From: Variovorax sp. J22G73
Lineage (GTDB): Bacteria > Pseudomonadota > Gammaproteobacteria > Burkholderiales > Burkholderiaceae_C
DNA length: 64,000 bases
NCBI RefSeq assembly: GCF_030317035.1
Contig: NZ_JASZYK010000001.1
Location: 1,240,001-1,304,000, forward strand
Direction: 5' to 3'
This document shows positions 8,967 through 17,428 of the stretch, piece by piece. How positions within the stretch are numbered: the first letter of the stretch is position 1; each line of letters starts with the position of its first letter. Both the position numbers and the translations under genes were made by a program. The notes under the pieces were generated by a model. The model was not told where the DNA came from and did not search any database. It saw nothing but the letters and a program-made list of their open reading frames with translations.

Positions 8967-10564
8967 CAAGAGCGAACCACACCACCCGTGCCGAGCCTGC
9001 CGTGCTCGCCGTTCCTGCGGCCCTTCGGCGCGCGACGGCCCTGGCGTGCGCCGTGCTGCTCGCGGGTTGCGCCGTGGGGCCCGACTACACGCGCCCGGCC
9101 TTGCCGGCTTCGCAGGGTTTTTCTCCGGTGCCGTTGCCGCTGGCGACTGCCGCGGCGGACACCACGGCTGGCACGGCGCAGCACTTCGTGCCCGCGCGCG
9201 ACATCCGCGCCGACTGGTGGACGCTGTTCGGCTCCAAGCCGCTGGACGCCGTGGTGCGCAAGGCGTTCGCGGCGAACCCGACGCTGGCGTCCGCGCAGGC
9301 CGCGTTGCGCGTGGCGCAGGAGAACGTGCGCGCGCAACGCGGCTTCTTCTTTCCTTCGGTGCAGGCCAGCTACACGCCGTCGCGCACCAAGATCGCGGGC
9401 AACCTGGGCGGCAATTTGCCCGGCGTGCAAGGCAATGGCACCGTCATCGCCACCACCGAGAACCCGCCCGCGAGCGAGGGCGGCAGCGCGCCCTTCAATG
9501 CACCGGTGATCTACAACTTCCAGACGGCGCAGCTCACCGTGGGCTATGCGCCCGACGTGTTCGGCGGCAACCGCCGCCAGGTCGAGGCCCTGCAGGCGCA
9601 GGCCACCTACCAGCAGCTGCAGCTGGAGGCCACGTACCTCACGCTCGCTGCCAACGTGGTGGCCGCGGCCATCCAGGAGGCCTCGCTGCGCCAGCAGATC
9701 GCCACCACGCGCGAGATCGTCGAGGCGAACACCCAGTCGGTGGCGCTGCTGCAACGCCAGCTGAAGGCCGGCTACGCCTCGCGGCTGGACCTCGCGGTGC
9801 AGGAGAGCGCTCTGGCGCAGGCCGGCCAGTTGCTGCCGCCGCTGGAAAAGCAGTTCGAGCAGACCCGCAACCTGCTGCGTGCGCTCACCGGCGGCGTGCA
9901 GGACGTGGAGCTGCCCGAGTCCTTCGAGCTCGCCTCGCTGAGCTTGCCGCGCGAGCTGCCGCTGAGCCTGCCGTCGCAGCTCGTCGCGCAGCGCCCGGAC
10001 GTGCGCGCGGCGGAAGAGCAGCTGCATGCCGCCAGCGCGCAGGTCGGCGTGGCCATTGCCAACCGGCTGCCGCAGTTTTCCATCGACGCCACCTGGGGCG
10101 GGGCGGCCAGCCGCTTCGGCCAGATGTTCCTGGACTCGGGGCGTTTCTTCAGCCTGGCGGCCAACGTGGCGCAACCGTTGTTCGACGGCGGCGTGCTGCG
10201 CCACCGCCAGCGCGCCGCGGAAGAGGGCCTGCGCCAGGCCGACGCGCAATACCGCGCCACCGTCATCACCGCCTTCCAGAACGTGGCGGACACCTTGCAG
10301 GCCATTCACGCGGACGCACGCTCCCTGGCCGCCGCGCTGGCGCTGGAGCGCACCACGCGCACGTCGATGGAGCTGATTCGCCGCCAGCTCGGCAAGGGCT
10401 ACGTCGACCGGCTGGCGCTGCTCAATGCCGAACAGGCGCACCACCAGGCCGCGCTCGCGCTGGCCCAGGCGCAGGCCACGCGGCTGGGCGATACCGCGGC
10501 GCTCTTCCAGGCGCTGGGCGGGGGATGGTGGAACCGGGAAGGCGCTGAAACGACGGGTGGATAG
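8963..10564 (+). CDS. NodT-family outer-membrane efflux lipoprotein
   Basis: TolC-like outer-membrane channel, 533 residues. A signal with lipobox LLAGC puts the acylated cysteine at residue 36, followed by the family start AVGPDYTRP. Two OEP repeats follow, including the conserved segments ADWWTLFGSKPLDAVV, LVAQRPDVRAAEEQLHAASAQVGVA and RHRQRAAEEGLRQADAQY. It forms the third part of the tripartite exporter with the two preceding genes and overlaps the pump gene by four bases. In CzcCBA operons the channel gene usually comes first; here it is last (BAC order). Confidence 0.94.
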   Translation: MTRANHTTRAEPAVLAVPAALRRATALACAVLLAGCAVGPDYTRPALPASQGFSPVPLPLATAAADTTAGTAQHFVPARDIRADWWTLFGSKPLDAVVRKAFAANPTLASAQAALRVAQENVRAQRGFFFPSVQASYTPSRTKIAGNLGGNLPGVQGNGTVIATTENPPASEGGSAPFNAPVIYNFQTAQLTVGYAPDVFGGNRRQVEALQAQATYQQLQLEATYLTLAANVVAAAIQEASLRQQIATTREIVEANTQSVALLQRQLKAGYASRLDLAVQESALAQAGQLLPPLEKQFEQTRNLLRALTGGVQDVELPESFELASLSLPRELPLSLPSQLVAQRPDVRAAEEQLHAASAQVGVAIANRLPQFSIDATWGGAASRFGQMFLDSGRFFSLAANVAQPLFDGGVLRHRQRAAEEGLRQADAQYRATVITAFQNVADTLQAIHADARSLAAALALERTTRTSMELIRRQLGKGYVDRLALLNAEQAHHQAALALAQAQATRLGDTAALFQALGGGWWNREGAETTGG

Positions 10565-10718
10565 CCGCTTTTTTGGGGCAAACCCTGTTGACGGGTCGAA
10601 TTTCAAGACCCGGCATTGTTTCAATACCGTGAACGCCGCGGTTCCTTTTGCGGCGGTTTATTCGGGGTCTTCAGGATCAAACTTCTCCTCACCAACCAAA
10701 CACCTGAAGGAGATTGAA

Positions 10719-11069
10719 ATGAATGCCTCGAAGATCCTCGCCGCTGCTGCTCTCTCGCTCCTGGCTGCCGCCGGAGCCCATGCAGAAACCTACGACGGCG
10801 TGCACGTCGTGAACTCTTCCGTGTCGCGCTCCGAAGTCGCACCGCAAGCCGCTGCCGCCGCCCGCGCCGGCAACGAGTACAGCGATGCCTCCGGCGCCGG
10901 TGCCCAAGCCTTCACGTCGACCGCCAACCGCGCGACCGTGCAAGCCGAAGCCGTTGCCAAGGCCCACGACCCGCTCGCCAGCCTCGACCGCCGCGCTTTC
11001 TACCGCGACGAAGTGCCGCAAGCCTACAAGAAGCCCAGCGTGTCGTTCACGCGCCAAGCTGGCCTGTAA
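10719..11069 (+). CDS. Small secreted protein, DUF4148-like
   Basis: A 116-residue protein with a Sec signal (MNASKILAAAALSLLAAAGAHA, cut likely after AHA) and the motif TVQAEAVAKAHDPLASLD typical of the DUF4148 group common in Burkholderiales. The family has no established function. AAGGAGA at 10707-10713 sits at ideal distance from the ATG. It is monocistronic: a strong terminator follows, and a 154-base upstream gap separates it from the efflux operon. A second member of the group lies at 19072. Confidence 0.85.
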   Translation: MNASKILAAAALSLLAAAGAHAETYDGVHVVNSSVSRSEVAPQAAAAARAGNEYSDASGAGAQAFTSTANRATVQAEAVAKAHDPLASLDRRAFYRDEVPQAYKKPSVSFTRQAGL

Positions 11070-11126
11070 GCCACACCGGCAAGCCGATGCGCGACGCTTG
11101 ATGCGTGGCACGCCGGCTGCATGAAG

Positions 11127-11162
11127 AACGGGCCCTGCGCAACCGCGAAGGCCCGTTTTTTT
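11127..11162. terminator. Rho-independent terminator, probably bidirectional
   Basis: Stem ACGGGCC / GGCCCGT with a 15-base loop is followed by a run of seven T. It ends the DUF4148 transcript. Read on the other strand, it follows the TAA stop of the FAD oxidoreductase gene (stop at 11161-11163), but with a weaker T run. Confidence 0.85.
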
Positions 11163-12285
11163 ACGCCTGCATGTTCGACACGAGCTGTGCCACATGCGCG
11201 CCCAAGGCAAGCGATGCGGTGAGCCCCGGCGACTCGATGCCGAACAGGTTCACCAGCCCCGCGATGCCGTGCACCTGCGGCGCCTGGATGACGAAGTCCG
11301 TCGCCGTGTTGTGCATCGACGAGCCCGGCCCCGCGAGCCGCGGGCGGATGCCGGTGTAGCCCGGCTGCAGCTCGCCGTCCCGCAGGCCGGGGAAGTAGCG
11401 ACGCACCGATTGGTAGAAAGCCGCCTCGCGCGACGGGTCGAAGCTGTAGTCGATGCCATCGCGCCAGCTCAGGTCGGGACCGAACTTGCATTGGCCGCCC
11501 AGGTCGAGCGTCACGTGCGCGCGCAGGGCGCCTTCGCGCCCGGTCGGGTACACGAGATGGCGAAACGGCGATTTGCGCGCCAGCGAAAAGTAGTGGCCTA
11601 TCGCGTAGTACAGCGGCGGCACATGCTCGGCCGGCATGCCTTCGATGCGCGATGCGACCTGCTGCGCGCCCAGCCCGGCCGCGTTCACCACCGTGTTGCA
11701 CAGCACGCTCGTTTCTTCGGCACCGCCCACGTCGAGCACGATGCCGTCCGCGGTGGGCCGCGCCGCCAGCACGCGGCTCTGCAACGCCAGCGAAGCGCCT
11801 GCGCGCTCGGCATCGCCTAGGTACGACAGCATCAGCCCATGGCTGTCGACGATGCCGGTCGATGGCGAATGCAGCGCGCCCACACAGGCCACCTCGGGCT
11901 CCATGTCGCGCGCCTCGGCCGCGCCGATGATGCGCAGGTCGGTCACCCCGTGCGCCGCGCCCAGCTTCACGTACTTGTCGAGCTCGGGCAGCTCGGCTTC
12001 CTGCACCGCCACGATCAGCTTGCCGATGCGCTGGTGGCCGATGCCGCGCTCGGCGCAGTATGCATACAGCGCGGCCTTGCCTGCCACGCACAGCCGGCCC
12101 TTCAGCGAGCCGGGCGCGTACGAGATGCCCGCGTGGATCACCTCCGAGTTGCGCGCGCTGGTCTGCGTGCCGATGGCGTTCTCGGCCTCGAGCACCACCA
12201 CCTCGCGCCCCGCCATGGCGAGCGAGCGCGCGACCGACAGCCCCACCACGCCGGCGCCGATGACGACGCAATCGATCTTGTCCAT
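11161..12285 (-). CDS. FAD-dependent 2-hydroxyacid oxidase (LhgO/DAO family)
   Basis: Flavoprotein of 374 residues. The N-terminal dinucleotide motif is VVIGAGVVGLSVARSLA. It is followed by TSARNSEVIHAGISYAPGSLK, the signature of L-2-hydroxyglutarate oxidase-type proteins of the DAO superfamily, and the C-terminal FAD segment is GLVNLFGIESPGLTASLALG. The expected reaction is oxidation of an L-2-hydroxyacid to the 2-oxoacid with electrons passed to oxygen or quinone; the true substrate is unknown. It is the last gene of a four-gene minus-strand operon, five bases after the Bug binding protein, so it probably acts on the imported acid or a product. Confidence 0.85.
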   Translation of the reverse strand: MDKIDCVVIGAGVVGLSVARSLAMAGREVVVLEAENAIGTQTSARNSEVIHAGISYAPGSLKGRLCVAGKAALYAYCAERGIGHQRIGKLIVAVQEAELPELDKYVKLGAAHGVTDLRIIGAAEARDMEPEVACVGALHSPSTGIVDSHGLMLSYLGDAERAGASLALQSRVLAARPTADGIVLDVGGAEETSVLCNTVVNAAGLGAQQVASRIEGMPAEHVPPLYYAIGHYFSLARKSPFRHLVYPTGREGALRAHVTLDLGGQCKFGPDLSWRDGIDYSFDPSREAAFYQSVRRYFPGLRDGELQPGYTGIRPRLAGPGSSMHNTATDFVIQAPQVHGIAGLVNLFGIESPGLTASLALGAHVAQLVSNMQA

Positions 12286-12290
12286 GCGCT

Positions 12291-13277
12291 TCAGTCCAGC
12301 TTGACGTTGGCTTCGCGAATCAGCGCGCCCCACTTGGCGTGCTCCGCGCGGATGTAGGCGTCGAACTGCTGCGGCGTGCCGGTGGCGGGCACGCTGCCCT
12401 CCAGCGCGAGCTTGTCCTGCACGTCCTTGCGCGCCACCACCTTCACCACCGCGGCGTTGATGCGCGCGACCACGTCGGCAGGCAACCCCGCCGGCCCCAC
12501 CAGGCCGACCCATGTCGTCGCCTCGAACCCCGGGAAGCCTTGCTCGGCCACGGTCGGCACGTTGGGCAGCGCGGGCAGGCGCTGCGCCGAGGTCACGGCC
12601 AGCGCGCGCACCTTGCCGCCCGTGAGCTGCGGCATCACCGACACGCTGCTGCCGAAGTACAGGCCGATCTGCCCGCCGAGCAGGTCGGTCATGGCCGGGC
12701 CCGCGCCCTTGTACGGCACCTGCAGCACCTTGATGCCCGCGCGGCGCGCGAGCATTTCGCCGGCCAGGTGGCCCACCGTGCCGTTGCCGGCCTGCGCGAT
12801 GCTGAACTCGCCCGGCTTGGCCTTGGCCGCGGCGATGAAGTCGGCCAGCGTGCGCATCGGCGAGTCCGCGCGCACCGAAAGCACCACCGGCTGCGCGGCC
12901 ACTTCTGCGATGGGCGTGAAGTCTTTCAGCGCCTCGAAGGGCATCTTCGGGTACAGCCACGGGTTGATGGTGAGGTTCGACGTCTGCCCCATGCCCAGCG
13001 TGTAGCCGTCGGGCGTGGCCTTGGCCACGGCGTCCAGCCCGATGTTGCCGGCGGCGCCGGGCTTGTTGTCGATGATGACGGTCCAGTGCTCCAGCACGGT
13101 AAGCCGCTCGGCGATCAGGCGCGAGGTGGCGTCGGTGCCGCCGCCGGGGGTGAAGGGCACCACCAGGCGCACGGGTTTCTGCGGCCAGCCACCTTGTGCG
13201 TGCGCCACGCCGGCGGCCTGCGCCAGCGCGGCGAGCGAGGCGAGGGAGGTGGCCTGCAGGAAGTCTCTGCGGTTCAT
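12291..13277 (-). CDS. Tripartite tricarboxylate transporter substrate-binding protein (Bug/TctC family)
   Basis: Periplasmic solute receptor of 328 residues. The N-terminus MNRRDFLQATSLASLAALAQAAGVAHA has an RR motif and hydrophobic core and could be exported by Tat or Sec. The mature start WPQKPVRLVVPFTPGGGTD is the family pattern. Bug proteins bind carboxylates and are very numerous in Burkholderiales, mostly without an adjacent permease, as here. The nearest TctBA permease is at 46891-48994. The context with aldolase, dehydrogenase and oxidase genes suggests a hydroxy-dicarboxylate or tricarboxylate ligand (inference). Confidence 0.92.
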   Translation of the reverse strand: MNRRDFLQATSLASLAALAQAAGVAHAQGGWPQKPVRLVVPFTPGGGTDATSRLIAERLTVLEHWTVIIDNKPGAAGNIGLDAVAKATPDGYTLGMGQTSNLTINPWLYPKMPFEALKDFTPIAEVAAQPVVLSVRADSPMRTLADFIAAAKAKPGEFSIAQAGNGTVGHLAGEMLARRAGIKVLQVPYKGAGPAMTDLLGGQIGLYFGSSVSVMPQLTGGKVRALAVTSAQRLPALPNVPTVAEQGFPGFEATTWVGLVGPAGLPADVVARINAAVVKVVARKDVQDKLALEGSVPATGTPQQFDAYIRAEHAKWGALIREANVKLD

Positions 13278-13324
13278 GTCTTGTCTCCTTGAGTTTCTTG
13301 TCGGGTTCGGGTGGCGCCGCCGGG

Positions 13325-14017
13325 TCAGACCGGCAGGCCCTTGGCGCGCAGCACGGCGTCAAAGCGCTCGGGGTCGGCGGTGCCGGCGCGGTTGGTCTCG
13401 CGGATCTTTTCTTCCTTGGCGAGGTGCGCGCGCGTCTTCTCGAGCACGCTGGCCGCCTCGGCGGCCGGCACGGCGATGACGCCGTCGGCGTCGCCCACCA
13501 CCAGGTCGCCCGGCAGCACGACCAGGCCCGCGCAGGACACGGGCACGTTCACCTCGCCCGGGCCGTCCTTGCTGGGGCCGCGGTGGGTGTGGCCGCGCGC
13601 GAAGATGGGCATGCCGTCTTCGGCCCATTCGCACAGGTCGCGCACCGCGCCGTCGATGACCAGGCCGCCCAGCCTGCGCGCGATGCAGGTGGTGCGCATC
13701 AGCCCGCCGACCAGCGCCTGCGTGAGGTCGCCGCCGCCGTCGATGACGAGCACGTCGCCCGGCTCGACCATCATCAGCGCCTTGTGGATCATCAGGTTGT
13801 CGCCGGGGCGCACGCGCACGGTGACGGCCGGGCCGCACAGCACCGTGTCCAGCCGCGCGTGGTACTGGCGCAGGCCGACGGTGCCGATGTTGCGGCTCAT
13901 CGCGTCGCCGATGGCGGCCACGGGCATCGTCTTGAAGGCGTCGACCACGGCGGCGTCGGGGCCGGCGGCGCGCGGGTTGATGCGGTAGCCGGGCGGCCAT
14001 TGAAGAGGCGTGGTCAT
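13325..14017 (-). CDS. RraA-like / 4-hydroxy-4-methyl-2-oxoglutarate aldolase family protein
   Basis: A 230-residue protein of the RraA/HMG-aldolase fold. Visible family motifs are PGDNLMIHKAL, VIDGGGD, GGLVIDGAVRD (the Arg-Asp pair used for metal/pyruvate binding in HMG aldolases) and VVGDADGVIAVP. Members are either class II pyruvate aldolases or inhibitors of RNase E. The location in a catabolic operon with a 2-hydroxyacid dehydrogenase supports the aldolase role. Its start overlaps the stop of the dehydrogenase gene by four bases (ATGA), so the two are probably made together. Confidence 0.88.
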   Translation of the reverse strand: MTTPLQWPPGYRINPRAAGPDAAVVDAFKTMPVAAIGDAMSRNIGTVGLRQYHARLDTVLCGPAVTVRVRPGDNLMIHKALMMVEPGDVLVIDGGGDLTQALVGGLMRTTCIARRLGGLVIDGAVRDLCEWAEDGMPIFARGHTHRGPSKDGPGEVNVPVSCAGLVVLPGDLVVGDADGVIAVPAAEAASVLEKTRAHLAKEEKIRETNRAGTADPERFDAVLRAKGLPV

Positions 14018-15051
14018 GCGGTAACTCCGTGAACGATTGCGTGTGAAGAAAGAACCTGCGGGTTCACGCAGGCGGAAGCGTCTGCCGGTTGCCCTTGCAG
14101 CCAGCCCAGCACGTTGCGCGCGGCGCCGCTGGCCATGCCCGCGAGCGCGGCGGGCGTGGAGCCGCCCACGTGCGGCGTAAGCACCACGTTGGGCAGCGCG
14201 GCCAGCGGGCTGTGCGCGGGAAGGGGTTCGTCGGCCATCGTGTCGAGGCCGGCGGCGTACAGGTGGCCGCTTTGCAGCGCGGCAACGAGCGCGGGCTCGT
14301 CGATGACTTCGCCGCGCGCCGTGTTGACCACGATCGCGCCGCGCGGCAGCGCCGCGAACTGCGCCGCGCCGAGCATCTGGCGCGTGTGCCTGTTCAGCGG
14401 CACGTGCAGGCTCAGCACGTCGGCGAGCGGCAGCAGCGCATCGACCGAGGGCAGCAGGCGCACGCCGGCCACGGGCGAAACGCCGTCGCCGGTGGTGGAG
14501 TGCAGGGCGGGGCGGACAGCGGGATCAAAGGCGACCACCTGCATGCCCAGCGCCAGGCCCACGCGCGCCACGCGCTGGCCGACCTGCCCGAAGCCGACCA
14601 GGCCCAGCGTCTTGCCTTGCAGCTCCACGCCGTCTTGCGCGCGCGACCAGCGGCCTTCGTGCAGTTCGCGGTCCATCCAGCCGATGCGGCGGGCGGCGGC
14701 GAGCATCAGGCCCAGCGTCATCTCCGCGACCGACTGCGCGTTGGCGCCGGGCGTGACGTACACCGGAATGCCGCGCGCCGTGGCCGCGTCGACGTCGATG
14801 TTGCTCACGCCCACGCCGTGCTTGGAAATGACCTTGAGCGTGGGGCACGCGGCAATGGCCCTGGCCGACAGCTGCACGGTGCGCGAGATGACCGCGTCGA
14901 TGGGCTCGCGGGCCATGAGCTGCTCGACTTCTGCGGTGCTCTCGGCACTGTCGGGGTTCGCGAGGTAGATGACGCGCGCGCCGGCTTCGGCGAGCAGGTC
15001 GGCGCCGGCTTTGGCGAGCTTCGGCGCCGTCACCAGGACGGTGGGTTTCAT
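14014..15051 (-). CDS. D-isomer-specific 2-hydroxyacid dehydrogenase
   Basis: NAD(P)-dependent reductase/dehydrogenase of 345 residues. The Rossmann motif LGLVGFGQVGQRVA, catalytic Arg in NTARGEVID, Glu in MADEPLP and His in LTPHVGGST are all present, as in phosphoglycerate and hydroxypyruvate dehydrogenases. The start is the ATG at 15051 (MKPTVLVTAPKL); the open frame continuing upstream runs through the divergent LysR gene and is not real. It is the first gene of the operon, controlled probably by the divergent LysR regulator starting 103 bases away. The C-terminal ACT domain of SerA is absent. Confidence 0.92.
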   Translation of the reverse strand: MKPTVLVTAPKLAKAGADLLAEAGARVIYLANPDSAESTAEVEQLMAREPIDAVISRTVQLSARAIAACPTLKVISKHGVGVSNIDVDAATARGIPVYVTPGANAQSVAEMTLGLMLAAARRIGWMDRELHEGRWSRAQDGVELQGKTLGLVGFGQVGQRVARVGLALGMQVVAFDPAVRPALHSTTGDGVSPVAGVRLLPSVDALLPLADVLSLHVPLNRHTRQMLGAAQFAALPRGAIVVNTARGEVIDEPALVAALQSGHLYAAGLDTMADEPLPAHSPLAALPNVVLTPHVGGSTPAALAGMASGAARNVLGWLQGQPADASACVNPQVLSSHAIVHGVTA

Positions 15052-15154
15052 GTGTCTCCTGAAGGTTCGGTCTTCGATGTGAGGCGGATTGTGAAAAGCG
15101 CCATTCATTCCGTCCAATCGATAATGTTCATCCAACGATTCCTCGGAGCTATGA

Positions 15155-16084
15155 ATGGACATCCAGCTGCGCGACCTGAAGTACTTCGAGGTGGTGGCCG
15201 ACACCGGCCACCTGGGCCAGGCCGCCGACAAGCTGGGCCGCACGCAGCCCGCGCTCACCAAGGCCGTGCAGCGGCTCGAAGAAGCTTTCGGCAGCGCGCT
15301 GTTCGAGCGCAAGGGGCGCGGCATCCAGCTCACGGCGGTGGGCGAGGTGCTGCTGGCGCGGGCGCGGCTGCTGCGCGGCGCTACGGAAGAGGCGCTGCGC
15401 GAGGTGAGCGATTTCGCCAAGGGCAACGCGGGCCATGTGCGCATCGGCAGCGGCCCCATCGCGGCCGACCATGTGCTGCCCGAAGTGTGCAACCTGCTGC
15501 TGGCCGAGGCGGGCGACACGCGCATCGACATCACCGTGGCGCCCAGCATGGCGCTGCGCGAGCGGCTGCGCGAAGGTGCCATCGACCTGCTGATCGGCCT
15601 CATGCCCGAGCACGACCCGGCCTTCGTCACGCATTCCATCGTCGAAGACGTGGTGGTGGTGGCCGCAAGCCCGCAGCACCCGGTGTTCGACATGCCGAAG
15701 ATCAGCATGCAGGCGCTGCTGCAGTGGCGCTGGGTGCTGCCGGCCGACCCGATTCCCAGCCGCCAGTGGCTGGACGCGGCCTTCCAGTCGCGCGGGTTGC
15801 CGCTGCCCACGGTGCAGGTCAACGCCAACTCGATTCCGCTGCTGCCTCGGCTCATTTCGCGCAGCGACATGCTGAGCTTTTTGTCGCGCCACACGCTGGG
15901 CGCGGCCGGGCGCGAGGGCACGCTGCGCGAGGTGCCGCTGAAGGCGACCACGCTGCGCCGCCACCTGGGCGTTACCTACCGGAAGGAGGGCTACCTGTCG
16001 CCCGCGGCGCGCCGACTGGTGACGCTGCTGCGCTCCGAAGGGAAGCAGCTTTTTTCGTCGGCGCTTTCAAAATATACGCATTGA
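15155..16084 (+). CDS. LysR-family transcriptional regulator
   Basis: A 309-residue regulator with an N-terminal winged HTH (GHLGQAADKLGRTQPALTKAVQRLEEAFGSALFER) and a C-terminal periplasmic-binding-like effector domain from about residue 90. Divergent from the 2-hydroxyacid dehydrogenase operon, it probably activates that operon in response to its substrate (typical LysR logic, inference). Seventeen bases after its stop begins the aspartate carbamoyltransferase gene on the same strand, which may be coincidental or co-transcribed. Confidence 0.93.
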   Translation: MDIQLRDLKYFEVVADTGHLGQAADKLGRTQPALTKAVQRLEEAFGSALFERKGRGIQLTAVGEVLLARARLLRGATEEALREVSDFAKGNAGHVRIGSGPIAADHVLPEVCNLLLAEAGDTRIDITVAPSMALRERLREGAIDLLIGLMPEHDPAFVTHSIVEDVVVVAASPQHPVFDMPKISMQALLQWRWVLPADPIPSRQWLDAAFQSRGLPLPTVQVNANSIPLLPRLISRSDMLSFLSRHTLGAAGREGTLREVPLKATTLRRHLGVTYRKEGYLSPAARRLVTLLRSEGKQLFSSALSKYTH

Positions 16085-16090
16085 GTATAT
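16072..16090. promoter_or_regulatory. Dyad ATATAC-N7-GTATAT before aspartate carbamoyltransferase gene
   Basis: An inverted repeat of six-base half sites, very AT-rich for this genome, overlaps the LysR stop and ends 11 bases before the carbamoyltransferase ATG. The string AATATACGCA, which begins at 16071, recurs exactly at 16307-16316 inside the gene. It is a candidate operator, possibly for the HTH-like N-terminus of the following protein. Confidence 0.4.
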
Positions 16091-16101
16091 ATTCGCCGCC
16101 C

Positions 16102-17397
16102 ATGAACATGCCGCAACAGGTGCTACTCCGTGACGCGATGCGTCAACTCAACATGACGCGCGACGCCTTCGCGGAACGCATCGGCAGCCGCAGGCGGGCG
16201 CTGGACGCCTGGCTGCTGCCCGACGAATCGAACGAATTCCGGGCCATGCCCGAGGTGGCGCGGCGCTTTGTCAGCGAAATCATGGCGTCCGACGGGTTGC
16301 GCGGCGAATATACGCAAAGCGCACATGAAGGTGCCTTGCGCAAGGCCACGGCGGTGGACGGGTCGCACCACCTGCTGTCGGTCAGCCAGTTCAACCGCGA
16401 CGCCATCGACGAGCTGTTCCAGCTGGCCGACGCGATGCAGCCCATTGCCCGGCGCCGCAAGGTGAGCCGCGTGCTCGAGGGCGCCGTGCTGGCCAACCTG
16501 TTCTTCGAGGCCAGCACGCGCACCCGCGTGAGCTTCGGCGCGGCCTTCTGCCGGCTGGGCGGCTCGGTGTGCGACACCACGGGCTTCACCTTCTCGTCGA
16601 TGGCCAAGGGCGAGTCGATCTACGACACCAGCCGCGTCATCAGCGGCTATGTCGATGCGATGGTGGTGCGGCACCCCGAGCAGGGCTCGGTGGCCGAGTT
16701 CGCGCGCGCCACCAACGTGCCGGTCATCAACGGCGGCGACGGGCCGGGCGAGCACCCGAGCCAGGCGCTGCTCGACCTGTACACCATCCAGCGCGAGTTC
16801 TCGCGCCTGGGCAAGCTGGTCGACGGCGCGCACATCGCGATGGTGGGCGACCTGAAGTACGGGCGCACGGTGCATTCGCTCATCAAGCTGCTGGCGCTGT
16901 ACAAGGGGCTGAAGTTCACGCTCATCTCGCCGCCTTCGCTGGCCATGCCCGCGGAAATCGTCGAGGCCGTGAGCCGCAACGGGCACGTGGTCGAGGTGGC
17001 CGCCACGCCGGCGAAGGCGCTGGCCGGCGCCGACATCATCTACGCCACGCGCATCCAGAAGGAGCGCTTCGCGCACGACGAGGTGCTCGAAGGTTTCGAC
17101 AACGCCTTCGAGGTGAGCCTTGCGCTGGTCGAGTCGGCCTGCAAGCCCGAGGTGGTGGTGATGCACCCGCTGCCGCGCGACGGCCGCCCCGGTTCGCACG
17201 ACCTGAGCGTGGACCTGAACAACGACCCGCGCCTGGCCATCTTTCGCCAGACCGACAACGGCATTCCGGTGCGCATGGCCATCTTCGCCACGCTGCTGGG
17301 CGTGGACAAGCTGGTGAGCCGCTCGATGCGCGACGCCGCGTGGACGCCACCTTCGCACATCGGGCCGGACGACAGCGTGTTCCACGGGCTCGACTGA
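16102..17397 (+). CDS. pyrB: Aspartate carbamoyltransferase with N-terminal HTH-like extension
   Basis: Forms N-carbamoyl-aspartate from carbamoyl phosphate and aspartate in pyrimidine synthesis. At 431 residues it is well over the usual 300-330. The catalytic part is complete: STRTR carbamoyl-phosphate loop at about 138-142, SSMAKGE loop with Lys, HPSQ near 218, VGDLKYGRT and MHPLPRDG. STRTR lies about 85 residues later than in E. coli PyrB. The extension (LRDAMRQLNMTRDAFAERIGSR and on to about residue 60) resembles a helix-turn-helix, as in phage-type repressors. No pyrI or pyrC lies nearby. It could be the main PyrB or a specialised paralogue. Confidence 0.88.
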   Translation: MNMPQQVLLRDAMRQLNMTRDAFAERIGSRRRALDAWLLPDESNEFRAMPEVARRFVSEIMASDGLRGEYTQSAHEGALRKATAVDGSHHLLSVSQFNRDAIDELFQLADAMQPIARRRKVSRVLEGAVLANLFFEASTRTRVSFGAAFCRLGGSVCDTTGFTFSSMAKGESIYDTSRVISGYVDAMVVRHPEQGSVAEFARATNVPVINGGDGPGEHPSQALLDLYTIQREFSRLGKLVDGAHIAMVGDLKYGRTVHSLIKLLALYKGLKFTLISPPSLAMPAEIVEAVSRNGHVVEVAATPAKALAGADIIYATRIQKERFAHDEVLEGFDNAFEVSLALVESACKPEVVVMHPLPRDGRPGSHDLSVDLNNDPRLAIFRQTDNGIPVRMAIFATLLGVDKLVSRSMRDAAWTPPSHIGPDDSVFHGLD

Positions 17398-17398
17398 G

Positions 17399-17416
17399 GC
17401 CCGCCGCTAAGCGGGC
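17399..17416. terminator. GC hairpin between convergent genes, weak terminator candidate
   Basis: GCCCGC-cgctaa-GCGGGC forms a perfect six-base-pair stem directly after the carbamoyltransferase stop. It lies 13 bases before the end of the convergent VOC gene. No T run follows on either strand, so intrinsic termination is uncertain. Confidence 0.35.
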
Positions 17417-17428
17417 GTGCGGTTCGCT

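Noticed and set aside
16085..16093. TATATATT as a -10 promoter box for the carbamoyltransferase gene
   Set aside because: It ends only nine bases before the ATG, leaving no room for a normal leader; an operator role is more plausible.
17399..17416. Strong terminator
   Set aside because: The stem is perfect, but no T run follows on either strand; kept only as a weak candidate.
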